Translations under genes and position numbers: made by a program | In this document: positions 1-10,300 of the stretch, in pieces | Layout of the letters: each line of letters opens with the position of its first letter | How positions within the stretch are numbered: the first letter of the stretch is position 1 | Origin: CAYSSG01 sp964433635 | GTDB taxonomy: Bacteria > Atribacterota > Phoenicimicrobiia > Phoenicimicrobiales > Stramentimicrobiaceae | Direction of reading: 5' to 3' | NCBI GenBank assembly: GCA_964433635.1 | Contig: CAYSSG010000004.1 | Coordinates: 18,796-82,795 of the forward strand | Length of the DNA: 64,000 nt | The notes under the pieces: model-generated | What the model was told of the DNA's origin: nothing | Seen by the model: only the letters and a program-made list of their open reading frames with translations | The model's database searches: none

Positions 1-948
1 CAAAGCCATGAATTGGGCTTGCATATCGGTAGGAAATCCAGGAAAAGGCATTGTTTTTATGTCAACTGATTTAAGTTGCTTTGTATTAGATATATGAATA
101 CTATCTTCGTTAGTTAAAACACTTAAACCAGCCTCTTCCAGTTTAACAATGCATGATTTTAAATAGTAAGGGTTGATCTCTCTAATCTCAATTTGGCCAC
201 CGGTAATTGCAGCTGCAATCATATAGGTTCCAGCCTCTATTCTGTCAGGAATAATCCGATAATGGACACCTTTTAATTTTTTTACTCCCTGAATAGTGAT
301 AATATCACTGCCTAGGCCATCGATGCGGCCGCCCATTTTGTTTATAAAATTTCCTAACTCACTCACTTCAGGATCTTTTGCGGCATTCTCTATCATTGTG
401 GTACCCTCTGCTAACGATGCAGCCATCATTATATTTTCCGTTGCTCCCAGACTGGGAAAATCAATATATATATCATCACCTCTTAAAGTCTTTACCTCAG
501 CCTTTATGTATCCTTTTTCGGTAATAATTTCTGCTCCCAGGGCTCGAAAACCTTTCAGGTGAAAATCAACCGGTCTCGCTCCAATAGCGCATCCTCCAGG
601 GAGTGATATTTTTGCTTTTTTTAATCTTGCCAGCAGTGGTCCCATAACCAGAAACGAAGCTCTCATCGTTTTAACTAATTCATAGGGAGCCTCATAGTTA
701 TTAAAATCATCTGGATCTATTAGAAGGGTACCTTCATCTTTCCAATCAACCCGAACTCCCAGCGTTTTAATCACCTCAACCATACTGTAAACATCTTTTA
801 AACGAGGAACATTTTCCAGAATAGTCGTTTCACTGGAAAGCAAACAGGCTGCCATAATTGATAAAGCTGAATTTTTTGCTCCATCAATATGAACTGTTCC
901 ATTTAATGGTTTTCCTCCAGTAATAAAAAATTTATCAGGATTTTGCAA
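1..948 (-). CDS. murA: UDP-N-acetylglucosamine 1-carboxyvinyltransferase, C-terminus cut by window edge
   Basis: First committed step of peptidoglycan synthesis: transfer of enolpyruvate from PEP to UDP-GlcNAc in the cytoplasm. I translated the open frame by hand. It starts with a TTG at 948 preceded by GAGGTG, and reads LQNPDKFFITGGKPLNGTV, then DGAKNSAL (the catalytic Lys-Asn pair), then LPGGCAIGARP (the loop Cys that attacks PEP and is the fosfomycin target), then PDRIEAGTYM. It runs open to base 1, so 316 codons are present of about 420 expected. It follows mtnA closely and is probably the last gene of that transcript. The presence of the loop Cys predicts fosfomycin sensitivity (inference). 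Identity is secure. Confidence 0.96.
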   Translation of the reverse strand, partial: MQNPDKFFITGGKPLNGTVHIDGAKNSALSIMAACLLSSETTILENVPRLKDVYSMVEVIKTLGVRVDWKDEGTLLIDPDDFNNYEAPYELVKTMRASFLVMGPLLARLKKAKISLPGGCAIGARPVDFHLKGFRALGAEIITEKGYIKAEVKTLRGDDIYIDFPSLGATENIMMAASLAEGTTMIENAAKDPEVSELGNFINKMGGRIDGLGSDIITIQGVKKLKGVHYRIIPDRIEAGTYMIAAAITGGQIEIREINPYYLKSCIVKLEEAGLSVLTNEDSIHISNTKQLKSVDIKTMPFPGFPTDMQAQFMAL

Positions 949-965
949 TTTTTTCACCTCATTTT

Positions 966-2006
966 TTAAATTTTACAGTTTGTAATCCTTCTTAAGCTGG
1001 CTTCATAGGGAGGGCGAGCAATACCCTTTTCCGTAATAATGGCTGTAATATTTTTAAACGGAGTTATATCAAAAGCAGGATTAAAAACCTCTATGTCCTC
1101 CGGTGCGACTCTTTGACCCATAATGGTCGTTACTTCAAAAGCACTTCTTTCTTCAATCGGAATATTTTTACCACTTTTGGCGGATAAATCTATTGTCGTA
1201 ACGGGAGCAGCAATATAAAAAGGAATATGATGATATTTTGCTAAAACAGAAATGCTGTATGTTCCAATTTTATTGGCTACATCACCATTGGCGGCAATTC
1301 TATCTGCACCTACAATGACTTTATTTATTTTTTTCCGATACATCAAAAAACCTGCTGCAGAATCACAAATAAGAGTTACTGGAATATTCTCAGACTGTAA
1401 TTCCCATGCAGTTAATCTGGCACCTTGCAAGACAGGTCGTGTCTCGTCAGCAAAAACCTTAATCTTTTTTTTCTGCTTGAATACTGAGCGTATAACACCT
1501 AAAGCCGTTCCATAACATACCGTAGCCAGGGATCCGGCATTGCAGTGAGTGAGTATGCCATCCCCATCATCAAATAAATCAGCACCATTATTACCGATTC
1601 GATGGTTTATTTCAATATCTTCTTGTGCAATCTGATTAGCTTTTATTAATATCTTTTCACGCAATTGTTCAATTGGTTCTTTTGAATTCTCAATTATATG
1701 CCAGATCTCTTTTAAAGCCCAGAATAGGTTTACTGCAGTGGGCCTGGTATGAGATAATTCTTCTTCTGCTTTTTTTAATTCTCTTATGAATTGAGATCTG
1801 CTGTCAGAAGCAATATTACGGGCAGCAAGTGCCATTCCGTACGCTGCTGCAGCACCTATTGCAGGCGCTCCTCTGACAGCCATCTGTCTGATTGCATCTG
1901 CCACTTCATGATGATTTTTGCAATATAAAAGATTAAAATGATGAGGAAGTTCTCTCTGATCAATCAGTTGTAACTGATTTTCTTTCCATTCAACAGTCTT
2001 TTTCAT
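966..2006 (-). CDS. mtnA: S-methyl-5-thioribose-1-phosphate isomerase
   Basis: Aldose-ketose isomerase of the methionine salvage pathway (5-methylthioribose-1-P to 5-methylthioribulose-1-P). The 346-aa length is typical. RGAPAIG (about residues 45-51) binds the phosphate. THCNAG contains the catalytic Cys155, and VGADRIAANGD contains the catalytic Asp235; both align with Cys160 and Asp240 of the B. subtilis enzyme with a constant offset of 5. These residues separate it from eIF2B-alpha-like proteins and favour MtnA, though a ribose-1,5-bisphosphate isomerase role is not fully excluded. It lies 17 nt upstream of murA and follows a PNP-family gene, which could supply its substrate if that enzyme phosphorolyses methylthioadenosine. 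No mtnK is seen in the window. Confidence 0.93.
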   Translation of the reverse strand: MKKTVEWKENQLQLIDQRELPHHFNLLYCKNHHEVADAIRQMAVRGAPAIGAAAAYGMALAARNIASDSRSQFIRELKKAEEELSHTRPTAVNLFWALKEIWHIIENSKEPIEQLREKILIKANQIAQEDIEINHRIGNNGADLFDDGDGILTHCNAGSLATVCYGTALGVIRSVFKQKKKIKVFADETRPVLQGARLTAWELQSENIPVTLICDSAAGFLMYRKKINKVIVGADRIAANGDVANKIGTYSISVLAKYHHIPFYIAAPVTTIDLSAKSGKNIPIEERSAFEVTTIMGQRVAPEDIEVFNPAFDITPFKNITAIITEKGIARPPYEASLRRITNCKI

Positions 2007-2034
2007 ATTATAATCAGATATTCCTTGATGAATA

Positions 2035-2535
2035 TCACTCCAAACTAAAAATTGATATCATGGATATCATTTTTGAATAAGAGAAGAGATTAATCATTCC
2101 TAAATTTGCTAATATAACAACCAACCCGGCAACCAAAACACCGGCAAATATCATAGGAAATGCATATCCAAAACGGATGCCAAATAAAAAAGCTGCCACC
2201 GAGCCGGTCCATGCACCCGTTCCCGGTAAGGGGATAGCCACAAAAAAGAATAAAAAAATTGCTCCATATTTTTCATATCGACTTTCATATCTTCTGGTTC
2301 TATCAAACAACCAGGAAAAAAATATGTCAAAAGGTTTCCATCTTCTTAAAAAAGAAGAAAATGGCTTTAAATATTTCAGCAAAAATATTGCTGGAATGAT
2401 ATTTCCCAGGACAGCAGCAAAATAACTTGGAATGATCGGCAGATGATAATAACTGATAGCCATCGGTAAAGACGCTCTTAATTCAGTTACCGGTAACATT
2501 GATAAAAATAATACTTTAATAAGATCATTTATCAA
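2035..2535 (-). CDS. COG2426-type small multidrug export family membrane protein
   Basis: A 166-aa integral membrane protein of the family Pfam calls Sm_multidrug_ex (COG2426). The N-terminal PVTELRASLPMAI motif, the central KYGAIFLFFFVAIPLPGTGAW segment (read in two parts) and FGIRFGYAFPMIFAGVL are the conserved family blocks. Four to five hydrophobic segments are visible. The start is TTG, with AAGGTG ten bases upstream inside the end of the PNP gene, so the two genes overlap by 11 nt and are probably translationally coupled. The transport function in the family name is weakly supported; the substrate is unknown. Confidence 0.8.
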   Translation of the reverse strand: MINDLIKVLFLSMLPVTELRASLPMAISYYHLPIIPSYFAAVLGNIIPAIFLLKYLKPFSSFLRRWKPFDIFFSWLFDRTRRYESRYEKYGAIFLFFFVAIPLPGTGAWTGSVAAFLFGIRFGYAFPMIFAGVLVAGLVVILANLGMINLFSYSKMISMISIFSLE

Positions 2536-3352
2536 TATGATGAATCACCTTTTTAACAATCTTAGTCATCATTGGTTCTGATTGAGCTGCTGCTTTTAAG
2601 ATTTCGTTAAAATGCACCTTTTCAACAATACCATCAATTGCCAAATCTGTAATACACGATATACCTAATACACGCATTCCCATATGATTGGCAACAATGA
2701 CTTCAGGAATAGTAGACATTCCTACAGCGTCAGCGCCGATGTTGATTAGAAATCGATATTCAGCAGGTGTTTCCAGCATAGGTCCGGGCAACCCGGCATA
2801 AACTCCCTTATGAAGGTGTATACCTTCCCTCAAAGCCATCGTTTCAGCCAACTTAATCAATTCTGGATCATATGCCTGTGACATATCTGGAAAACGAGGT
2901 CCTAATTTATCTTCATTTGGTCCAATCAAGGGATTGACTCCCATTAAATTAATATGATCTACAATCAACATCAGATCACCTCTATGAAAAAAGCGATTCA
3001 TACCACCTGCTGCATTGGAAATAATAATAATAGGGATACCCATTTCTTTTAATACCCGGATGGGAAAAGTAATTTCCTCCATACTGTATCCTTCATAAAA
3101 ATGGAATCTTCCCTGCATTGCAGCAACACCTTTCCCTTCTAATCGGCCTATCACAAGATTACCCATGTGACCATGTACCGTGGAAACAGGAAAATGCTTA
3201 ATTTTATGATAGGGAATAATAACACTCTCTTGAATATCTTCTGCTAAGCCTCCCAGACCAGTTCCCAGAATGATCGCAATATCAGGCTTTTCTTTATAGT
3301 ATTTATGGATAGATTCTATACTCTCTTCTATTCTTTTTAACATCCCTCTCAT
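2525..3352 (-). CDS. Purine nucleoside / possible methylthioadenosine phosphorylase (trimeric PNP family)
   Basis: Cytosolic phosphorolysis of purine nucleosides to the base and (deoxy)ribose-1-phosphate. Family blocks visible: ILGTGLGGL (phosphate loop), TVHGHMGN, QGRFHFYEGY, SNAAGGMN, GPMLETPAEY (base-binding Glu) and VGMSTIPEV. The base-contacting Asn of 6-oxopurine PNPs (ITN, human Asn243) is Asp here (ITDLA), as in adenosine/MTA-type enzymes, and mtnA is two genes downstream. The open frame reaches 3364, but GGAGGG lies inside codons 2-3 of that frame, so the start is more likely the ATG at 3352 or the one at 3343. The specificity call is inference; the family is certain. Confidence 0.9.
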   Translation of the reverse strand: MRGMLKRIEESIESIHKYYKEKPDIAIILGTGLGGLAEDIQESVIIPYHKIKHFPVSTVHGHMGNLVIGRLEGKGVAAMQGRFHFYEGYSMEEITFPIRVLKEMGIPIIIISNAAGGMNRFFHRGDLMLIVDHINLMGVNPLIGPNEDKLGPRFPDMSQAYDPELIKLAETMALREGIHLHKGVYAGLPGPMLETPAEYRFLINIGADAVGMSTIPEVIVANHMGMRVLGISCITDLAIDGIVEKVHFNEILKAAAQSEPMMTKIVKKVIHHIDK

Positions 3353-3573
3353 TAAACCCTCCATTTATGATGAAATCGTATTGTTTATTAAGTGCATGTT
3401 TCGAGTTAAATAATAATTCCATTTTTAACATGTATTCTATCAGGTTGACAAGGTATAGTTCTGCTGATTTTACAATATATTTTAAATTCCTGCATCCTCT
3501 TCCTATTTTAACCTGAGTCCATCTCTTATAATTCAATACACAATACGAATAGCTCAATATCAATTTATACTCT

Positions 3574-4482
3574 TTATACTCTCGGAAAAGCACGAAAATA
3601 TTCCTCTTTGACCCATTTTCTACTAACATGAGTATAGATCTGTGTTGTGGAAATATCTGAATGGCCCAGCATCTCCTGGACAGTTCTTAGATCAGCTCCA
3701 TTTTCAATCAGGTGGGTTGCCAATGTATGTCTTAAAGTATGGGGTGTAACATTTTTCTTAATTCCTGATTTAAGAGCATAATTTTTTATTAAATAAAAAA
3801 CTCCCTGTCGAGAAATAGGATCGCCGTGATTATTTAAAAATAATATATTTGTATCCCTTTTTTTTACAAGCATTGGTCTTGTATAGTGTAAATATTCATG
3901 TAAAGCGCGATTCGCTCTGTCACTGAATGGGATCCATCTCTCTTTATTTCCTTTGCCTTTACATTTGAGTAATTGATGATCCAAGTTGATATCATTTCTC
4001 TTTAAACTGATTAGTTCAGTAACTCTCATTCCGGTGGCATATAAAAGTTCGATCATTGTCTGGTCTCTATTCCCTAATATGCCTTTGAAATTATCTTTAG
4101 CCAACAGTCTATCCAATTCCTTTAAATTAAGAATCTGAGGAAGTTTTTTACTTAATCTGGGAAATTCTATAAAACGAGTTAAGTCTTTACTGACAAATCT
4201 TTCAGTTAAAAGAAAACGGTTGAACATTTTAAGTGCTACCAGATTACGGAAAATGGAATTAACTCCTAAATGAAGATTTGATAAATAATGATAATATTCA
4301 GTCAGTATTTCCTGATTTACCTGCTGAAAGGTTGTATGTTTTTTGTAAATAATAAATTCTTGATATTTCAATAAATCGTAACGGTATGAAATAACAGTAT
4401 TAGAAGCTAGTCCCCTTTCCAGGGAAAGATAGTCTAAAAAAATATCAATTAATTCCTTTGATTTCTTCGTCTTCTCATTCAT
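3574..4482 (-). CDS. Tyrosine recombinase XerC/XerD family
   Basis: Site-specific recombinase, probably the one resolving chromosome dimers at dif. At 302 aa it has the normal XerC/D length. It has an N-terminal SAM-like core-binding domain (about residues 8-95) and a C-terminal catalytic domain with the full set: Arg153 (ATGMRVTEL), Lys177 (KGKGNKER), His248 and Arg251 (HTLRHTLATH), His274 (LGHSDISTT) and Tyr283 (QIYTHVS). It sits between the envelope operon and the PNP gene, with no att-like repeats or phage genes nearby, so a housekeeping role is favoured over an integron or phage integrase. XerC and XerD cannot be told apart here. Confidence 0.92.
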   Translation of the reverse strand: MNEKTKKSKELIDIFLDYLSLERGLASNTVISYRYDLLKYQEFIIYKKHTTFQQVNQEILTEYYHYLSNLHLGVNSIFRNLVALKMFNRFLLTERFVSKDLTRFIEFPRLSKKLPQILNLKELDRLLAKDNFKGILGNRDQTMIELLYATGMRVTELISLKRNDINLDHQLLKCKGKGNKERWIPFSDRANRALHEYLHYTRPMLVKKRDTNILFLNNHGDPISRQGVFYLIKNYALKSGIKKNVTPHTLRHTLATHLIENGADLRTVQEMLGHSDISTTQIYTHVSRKWVKEEYFRAFPRV

Positions 4483-4621
4483 ACATTCTTAGGTAAAATT
4501 GTATTTTATCTTTTCGATCCAGAAAATTAATGCTTTCATGACTACATTTCTTCATTCAGATATTTTATTTTGATATATTTATACTCTAATTGGTTTTATT
4601 TATTTAAAATTAAAGATGACG

Positions 4622-6103
4622 CTAAAAAGTCAATTCAGTGTCAGGATGAACAATTTGAATCCACACATTTCCCGGCTGTATAGCGAGACGATTGCCTTCC
4701 TTGTCATAAAAAAAAGTTCTTGATGCCAGGCTTCCTTTCCGCCAGATAATTTCTTCTGAATATCCATTAAAAATGATCAATCCACTGCCTTCTCCAATTA
4801 AATCCAGGGACAATCGACCTTCACTATCCAGAACTTTTCGATCGCTATTTTGAATGATGAGGTTTTTTGCTTCCAATTGTCTCCGGGTCACTGCATCAAT
4901 ATGTGGTTCGCCATTAATAAAACGATTATATTTCTGAGTTTCTTCATTATATTGATAGCTTACCGTATAATTATCATGATATCTGATATCAATATTTTTA
5001 ATCTCGTCGCCGTTCAGGGTTTCTTCTGAATCTGTTTCAAATTGAAAATAATCTCTGTTGACCATTTCAACATAGCCTAATTTTTTTGCCTCATCTCTGA
5101 GTCCTTCAGTTGATGTATAGAGGTTATGGGGTGCTGCACGATTTTGAGTTCTCCAGAATGGCTGGAAATGAATTAACTCATTTATGTCGTCAATTCTTTC
5201 TTCTCTGATGAATATTGCTGCATCGGGACTTTCACCGGCATGCACATAAATAGCGCTATGTTCCAATGCTTTGGTAATGAAATAAGGCCTGGCACTGCGA
5301 ACGGGCCCTACATTATTCGAAGATTGGGTAGAGTAAACAGCTAGAAAACGGGTAATACCACCTTCTGCCAACATCTCATAGACAATATTTGCTTTATCCA
5401 GACCACTTTGTGGGCGGGCATCACTTGCATTGTCAATCATCACAGCTAAAGGCCTGTTCCCAAAAGGAGATTCTTTTTCCATTGCCTCAGGTAATACGCT
5501 TATCTTCCCTGGAGTTACGACATCCCCATAAGTTGATTCAATCCTTTCTCTCTCCTCCTGGCCTAACCTGGCTTCTATTTCAAATTGTCCCAGTTCCAGC
5601 ATCTCTCCTTCAACATCTCTTCTGCTGCTGATGGTAGGCGTTAATGAACCAGATGCTACCTGTACATCAGTTCTGGCAGAAACCTCTTCTTGAATTGAAG
5701 CTAATTCTTCTGTAGCAGGTACTTCTATTTCAGGCATTTTAACCTCTATTCTAGAGCTGCTTTCCATTGCAACCTCTTCTCTTTCTACCAATGGTTGTGT
5801 TTCAATTTCCTGAATTTTAGCTGGCTCAGGTAAAGCAGGTTCCACTCTAGGCTTTACATCCAATTCTGCTACAGGTTCTTCTCTGATTATTTCTGGTCTT
5901 ATCGTAGCTGGTTTTTCTTTAGCTGGCAATTCTACCAATGTTACCATAACAAGTTCTTCTTCCGGCAATTCCAGGATACTGAATGAAACGAGATTATTGA
6001 AAACAAAGATAAATAATATATTAATTAATATTGAAATTAAGAATGAACGTCCCAAAAAACTCTTGGAGCGAATTCTTCTTCTATTTGCCCTGTATCCGAC
6101 CAT
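4622..6103 (-). CDS. TonB-like N-terminus fused to a DUF3048 domain
   Basis: A 493-aa envelope protein with unusual architecture. Residues 1-20 are basic (ANRRRIRSK) and 19-44 form a single hydrophobic anchor. Residues 46-200 are a Pro/Glu/Val-rich linker starting LPEEELVMVTLVELP, very like the segment after the anchor in TonB proteins. From about 212 to 490 the sequence is a DUF3048 domain (YerB family): RPLAVMIDNASDARPQSGL, EGGITRFLAVY, VGPVRSARPYF, YVHAGESPDAA and IWIQIVHPDTEL-like C-terminus. The TonB C-terminal receptor-binding domain is absent. The gene directly follows exbB and exbD, the place normally held by tonB or tolA. AAGGTGAGAG supports the start. Function unknown; by position it should be moved by the ExbBD motor (inference). 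Confidence 0.85.
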   Translation of the reverse strand: MVGYRANRRRIRSKSFLGRSFLISILINILFIFVFNNLVSFSILELPEEELVMVTLVELPAKEKPATIRPEIIREEPVAELDVKPRVEPALPEPAKIQEIETQPLVEREEVAMESSSRIEVKMPEIEVPATEELASIQEEVSARTDVQVASGSLTPTISSRRDVEGEMLELGQFEIEARLGQEERERIESTYGDVVTPGKISVLPEAMEKESPFGNRPLAVMIDNASDARPQSGLDKANIVYEMLAEGGITRFLAVYSTQSSNNVGPVRSARPYFITKALEHSAIYVHAGESPDAAIFIREERIDDINELIHFQPFWRTQNRAAPHNLYTSTEGLRDEAKKLGYVEMVNRDYFQFETDSEETLNGDEIKNIDIRYHDNYTVSYQYNEETQKYNRFINGEPHIDAVTRRQLEAKNLIIQNSDRKVLDSEGRLSLDLIGEGSGLIIFNGYSEEIIWRKGSLASRTFFYDKEGNRLAIQPGNVWIQIVHPDTELTF

Positions 6104-6168
6104 TTTTATCTCTCACCTTATTCCTTTGAATTCATCCATTTTTACATGAATTTAAAATGATGATACAT

Positions 6169-6588
6169 TTATTGATTTGCCTCAGTTGGCCTGGTTGCAA
6201 TGGCGATTCTACTCGCTCCGCCTTTTTTGATTAAATCCATCACACGAACAACTTTACCATGAGAAATATTCTGATCTGCCTCTAAAACAACTAAGGAATC
6301 AACATTTTCACCAATCTGTTCCCTGATACTATCTGAGAGACTGTTTGGATCAATCAGGCGATTGTTTAAGTAAAGAACATTATTCTCAGTAATGGTCACT
6401 GAAATATTTTGTCTTTCATTTACTTCCGCAAAATCACCACTGGGTAAGTCTACTTTCACTCCACTTTCTACATTGATAAACGTTGTGGTTAACATGAAAA
6501 AGATAAGCAGTAAAAAGACAACATCGATCAGAGGAGTCAAATCAAATTTAAGAGTCTTACTATTAGGATTGGGATGATAGAATTTCAT
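6169..6588 (-). CDS. exbD: ExbD/TolR family biopolymer transport protein
   Basis: Proton-motive-force-using stator subunit of a Ton/Tol-like motor. At 139 aa it has a short cytoplasmic N-terminus, one transmembrane helix with the essential Asp22 (LTPLIDVVFLLLIFF), and a periplasmic domain with VDLPSGDFAE and the VLEADQNISHGKVVRVMDL block. It overlaps the ExbB-like gene by 26 nt; AGGAAGGTG lies within the end of that gene and sets the start. Together with the upstream ExbB and downstream TonB/DUF3048 gene it forms a complete motor set. ExbD versus TolR cannot be settled from sequence; no pal or tolB is adjacent. Confidence 0.9.
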   Translation of the reverse strand: MKFYHPNPNSKTLKFDLTPLIDVVFLLLIFFMLTTTFINVESGVKVDLPSGDFAEVNERQNISVTITENNVLYLNNRLIDPNSLSDSIREQIGENVDSLVVLEADQNISHGKVVRVMDLIKKGGASRIAIATRPTEANQ

Positions 6589-7219
6589 CTATTTTCACAC
6601 CTTCCTCATAATTATCCTGTTTTACAGATAAGAGCTCTAAAATCTCCACGCTGGTTGCTTCCATTTCCCTAATTTGTCTGTCTACCCTATGAGCAAGATA
6701 ATTATATGCAACGATGGTCGGAATAGCCACTGAAAGCCCAAATGCAGTTGTTAAGAGGGCTTGGGATATCGCTTCAGCTAAGGCCTCCGGATTGCCAACA
6801 CCCATTGTAGATATTACCTGAAAACCCTTGATCATCCCGAATACTGTTCCTAATAAGCCCAGTAAGGGAGCGATATTGCCAACAGTTGCCAGTATAGGTA
6901 AATTCCTTTCTAATATTACTACCTCTTGATTAGCGGTATCCTCTATGGCTTCCTTTATTTCTTCCCTTGAACTGCCATATTTAAGCAAGGCAGCTAAAAT
7001 GATTTGAGATATTGGGGAGAAATTTTTACGACAGGCAGTGATTGCAAAATTAATATTTCCTTTTCTTATTAAATCGCTTATTCGATTGCCGAATTTTCTT
7101 GTGGAAGTTTTAATGCTTTTTAAATAAAACATTCTCTCAAAAAAAATAGCAATTGCTAATAATGAACAGAAAAAGATGGGATACATCAAAAAACCACCTT
7201 TGTTAAATAAATCTAACAT
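6563..7219 (-). CDS. exbB: ExbB/TolQ/MotA family proton channel protein
   Basis: Inner-membrane proton-channel subunit partnering the ExbD protein encoded next. Its 218 aa carry three predicted membrane segments: one near residues 10-28 and two around the conserved VGNIAPLLGLLGTVFGMIKGF and LLTTAFGLSVAIPTIVAYNYL blocks (each described in pieces). GAGGAGG ten bases upstream supports the ATG at 7219. The gene is 121 nt downstream of the giant TPR gene, consistent with one transcript for the whole envelope system. Confidence 0.92.
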   Translation of the reverse strand: MLDLFNKGGFLMYPIFFCSLLAIAIFFERMFYLKSIKTSTRKFGNRISDLIRKGNINFAITACRKNFSPISQIILAALLKYGSSREEIKEAIEDTANQEVVILERNLPILATVGNIAPLLGLLGTVFGMIKGFQVISTMGVGNPEALAEAISQALLTTAFGLSVAIPTIVAYNYLAHRVDRQIREMEATSVEILELLSVKQDNYEEGVKIDEILSSQS

Positions 7220-7340
7220 GAAACAGTTGCCTCCTCTAAATCATTTGAAATCTCATTATTCTCATTTAAAAAAATAATGCCACACACTCAAATTATGCTT
7301 TACGTTACATGCTATTTACTGAATTATGAATATCGTTATT

Positions 7341-10300
7341 TCATTCTGAAGATGAAGCGATGACGTCCAATTGTTTCAGAGCACCTTCAAAATAAATACT
7401 ATTTGGACAATCAGATACTATCTGTTCATATTTTACTCTTGCTTCATCTATGCTTCCCAACTCTTCGTAGCAGATAGCCGTAATGTATAAGACATCACAT
7501 GCAAAAGAACCAGAGGAATAAAGTAGTAAATATTCCTCTCCAGCGCTAATTGCTTTACTATATTCTTCCTTCTTGAAGTAACTAAGACACAGTCCATACA
7601 GGGAACCAGGTAAAAACTGGCTATCAGGATACTCGTCTATTAATTTTTCGAAATAGATGATGCTATCGATCCATTTTTGATTTTCTAAATCAATTTGTGC
7701 AATAATGTACAAAGATTCTTCTCTGTATAAGTTATCAGGATATTGGTCTATAAAATCTATTAATTGTTTCTGAGACTTATCACGATCTGCAGATAAAAAA
7801 TATATTTTCCCCATTAAAAATAAACTTTCTTCAAAAAACTGGCTATCGGGATATTCTTGTATAAATAGATTAAAGATCTGTAATGCTCTTTGATAATCAG
7901 AATGATTCAAATAAGCCCATCCAAGACTATAATGAGCATGTTCTGCCAATGAATGTGCACGATAGTTTTCTAAAAATTTCTCATAAATCGGGATAGCCTG
8001 AAGAAAATCTTTCTGCTGATAATATGTTTCAGCAAGCATATATAAGGATCTGATCGTAACTTCATCCTCAGTTAGCATTGAATGGTCAATCTTCCCGAAA
8101 TACTCATTAGCTAACTGATATTCTCCTAGTCGATAATAACTTAATCCCTGCCAGTAATTGCTTTCTTTAATCATTTCTTCTGAACTTTCCATGTTTTCCA
8201 GCTGTTTAAATGTATCAATGGCTTTTTGATATTCACCTTTATCAAATTGAGATTTGGCAAGGGAATAGTGCCCGTCTGCGGTTAAGGAATCCTCAGGATA
8301 TCTTTCTCCCAATTCCTGATAAAGTGATAACAAAAGCGCATCATCATTCAATGCTACAGCTGAATCGATTTTAATTTCTAAAGCCTCCTTGCTATCTATT
8401 TCTTCTAAAGTTGATAAAGCATCTTGATATTGTCCCAAATCATAATAACTCTGGGCAAGTTCAATGTGGCTTATGCCGGCTAATTCTCCATATGGATATT
8501 CTTGAATCACACGTCTTAAATACAAGATGGATTCTTCATTTTTACCTTTCCTGGAATAGGATAAGCCCAGATCAAATAAGACCCTTTCCAATATATCATC
8601 ATTCAGGTTTTTTTCCAGCAGTTTTTGATTAATGGCTATCACTCTATCATATTCTTTCAATTCAATGAGTGATCTGCCTAAAAGATACAGTGATTCTTCC
8701 CATACCTTGCTTTTTTCGTCAGTTGATATCTCTTCCAGATTTTTTGCAGACTCCTGGTATTTTCCTTCCTTAAATAAACTAAAGCTGTAAAAATAACGGG
8801 CTTCATCAATTAAAATAAAATCAGGATAAGAATCTATAAGGTCTTTCATTAGACTTTTTGATTTCTCATATTCATCCATCCAAAAATAGGACTGACCCAG
8901 GATGAATTGTATCTCCAGGGCATCATATGCCAAAGATTCAAGAGAATTAAGCTTTTCATAAATATTTATCGTATCCTGATACTTCTCCTGGATAAAATAT
9001 ACTCTTCCCAGTTTATACATGCCATCCTGATAGAGAGTACCTTTCGGAAATTGAGCTACTAATAATTCCAAATATTCTTCTGATAGCAGATAATTTTCCA
9101 GTAAATAAGCACACCAACCGCCACCTAATAAAGAGTTATCATAATATTCGCTTTCTTTGAAATTGTCAACGATATATTGATAATGAAAAAGTGCCTCATC
9201 AAAATCATTAATTTGATAGAATGTTTCAGCGATAAGAAACCTTGCTTCGGGAAAATCAGGATTCATCTTAAGGGCTTCCTTTAAATTTTCCAAAGCGATA
9301 TCATATTCTCCCAGGGAAAAGAAGTCAAACGCCAGTAGATAGTATTCTCTTCCTCCATCATCAGCAAATGATTCACTTTCACCGATTTTTCTTCTTTCCT
9401 CTAAATATTTATCCATCTGATTCAAATGATAATAAGTTCGCATCAGGTACATTCTCACTTTTTCGAATTCAGGGTTCATATGAATAGCACTTTTAAATAT
9501 ATTCAGTGCTTCATCATATTCACCGAATATATAATGTTTATATCCTTGGTTAAAAAGCCAGACTACCTCTCTGCCATATTTTTTTTCTTCATTTGCTTTA
9601 TTTAAATAAATTCTGGCATTATTATCAAAAGGATCAAGCCTTATCGCCTCTTCCCAATGATTAATAGCTGCGTCCAGATTTCCATAATGATAATAGCTTA
9701 ATGCAAGATAATAATGAGCTTCTTTAAAATCTTCACTTAAATTAACTGCTCGCTCTAACAGTTGAATTGCTTCAGGATAATTCTTGCTGATGTAAGTATG
9801 ATAACCCCTTTCATAACTTTCGTATGCTTCCTTACCATACTTTGCTGATTGTTGGGTCTTTCTTGATAACCATTCTAACCCTTGCTTGTCTGGAAGTATC
9901 CTTTCAATTTCTTCTGATTGCTGCAAAGCTTTTGCAACCTGGCCTGTTTCATAATAAATATTCATTAGATATGTCCTGGCCTCAATATGATTTGGATTAT
10001 AAGATATTGAATCCTCCAGGTGATGAATCGCTGCAGTTTTATCCCCCTGGTTATATTTTGAATAAGCTAAACGGTATAGTGCATTGGACAGACGTTCATA
10101 ACTTACCTTTATATTGGGATGATTCTCAGCTGCCTCAATGTATTTTTCTAAATTTGATGCCTCTCTGATTGTCCATTTGGTCCTTTCATAAATCTCAGCT
10201 AATAAATAATATGCTTCAGAGAAATGAGGATCTTCCAGCACTGCTTTTTCACCATATTCAATTGCCTTTGACCATAATGGTTTACTTGGAAAATCAATTC

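Noticed and set aside
3303..3629. 108-codon minus-strand frame between the PNP and Xer genes
   Set aside because: Overlaps both neighbours out of frame, has no SD and no protein-like motif; Arg/Lys/Tyr-rich composition is that of a shadow frame.
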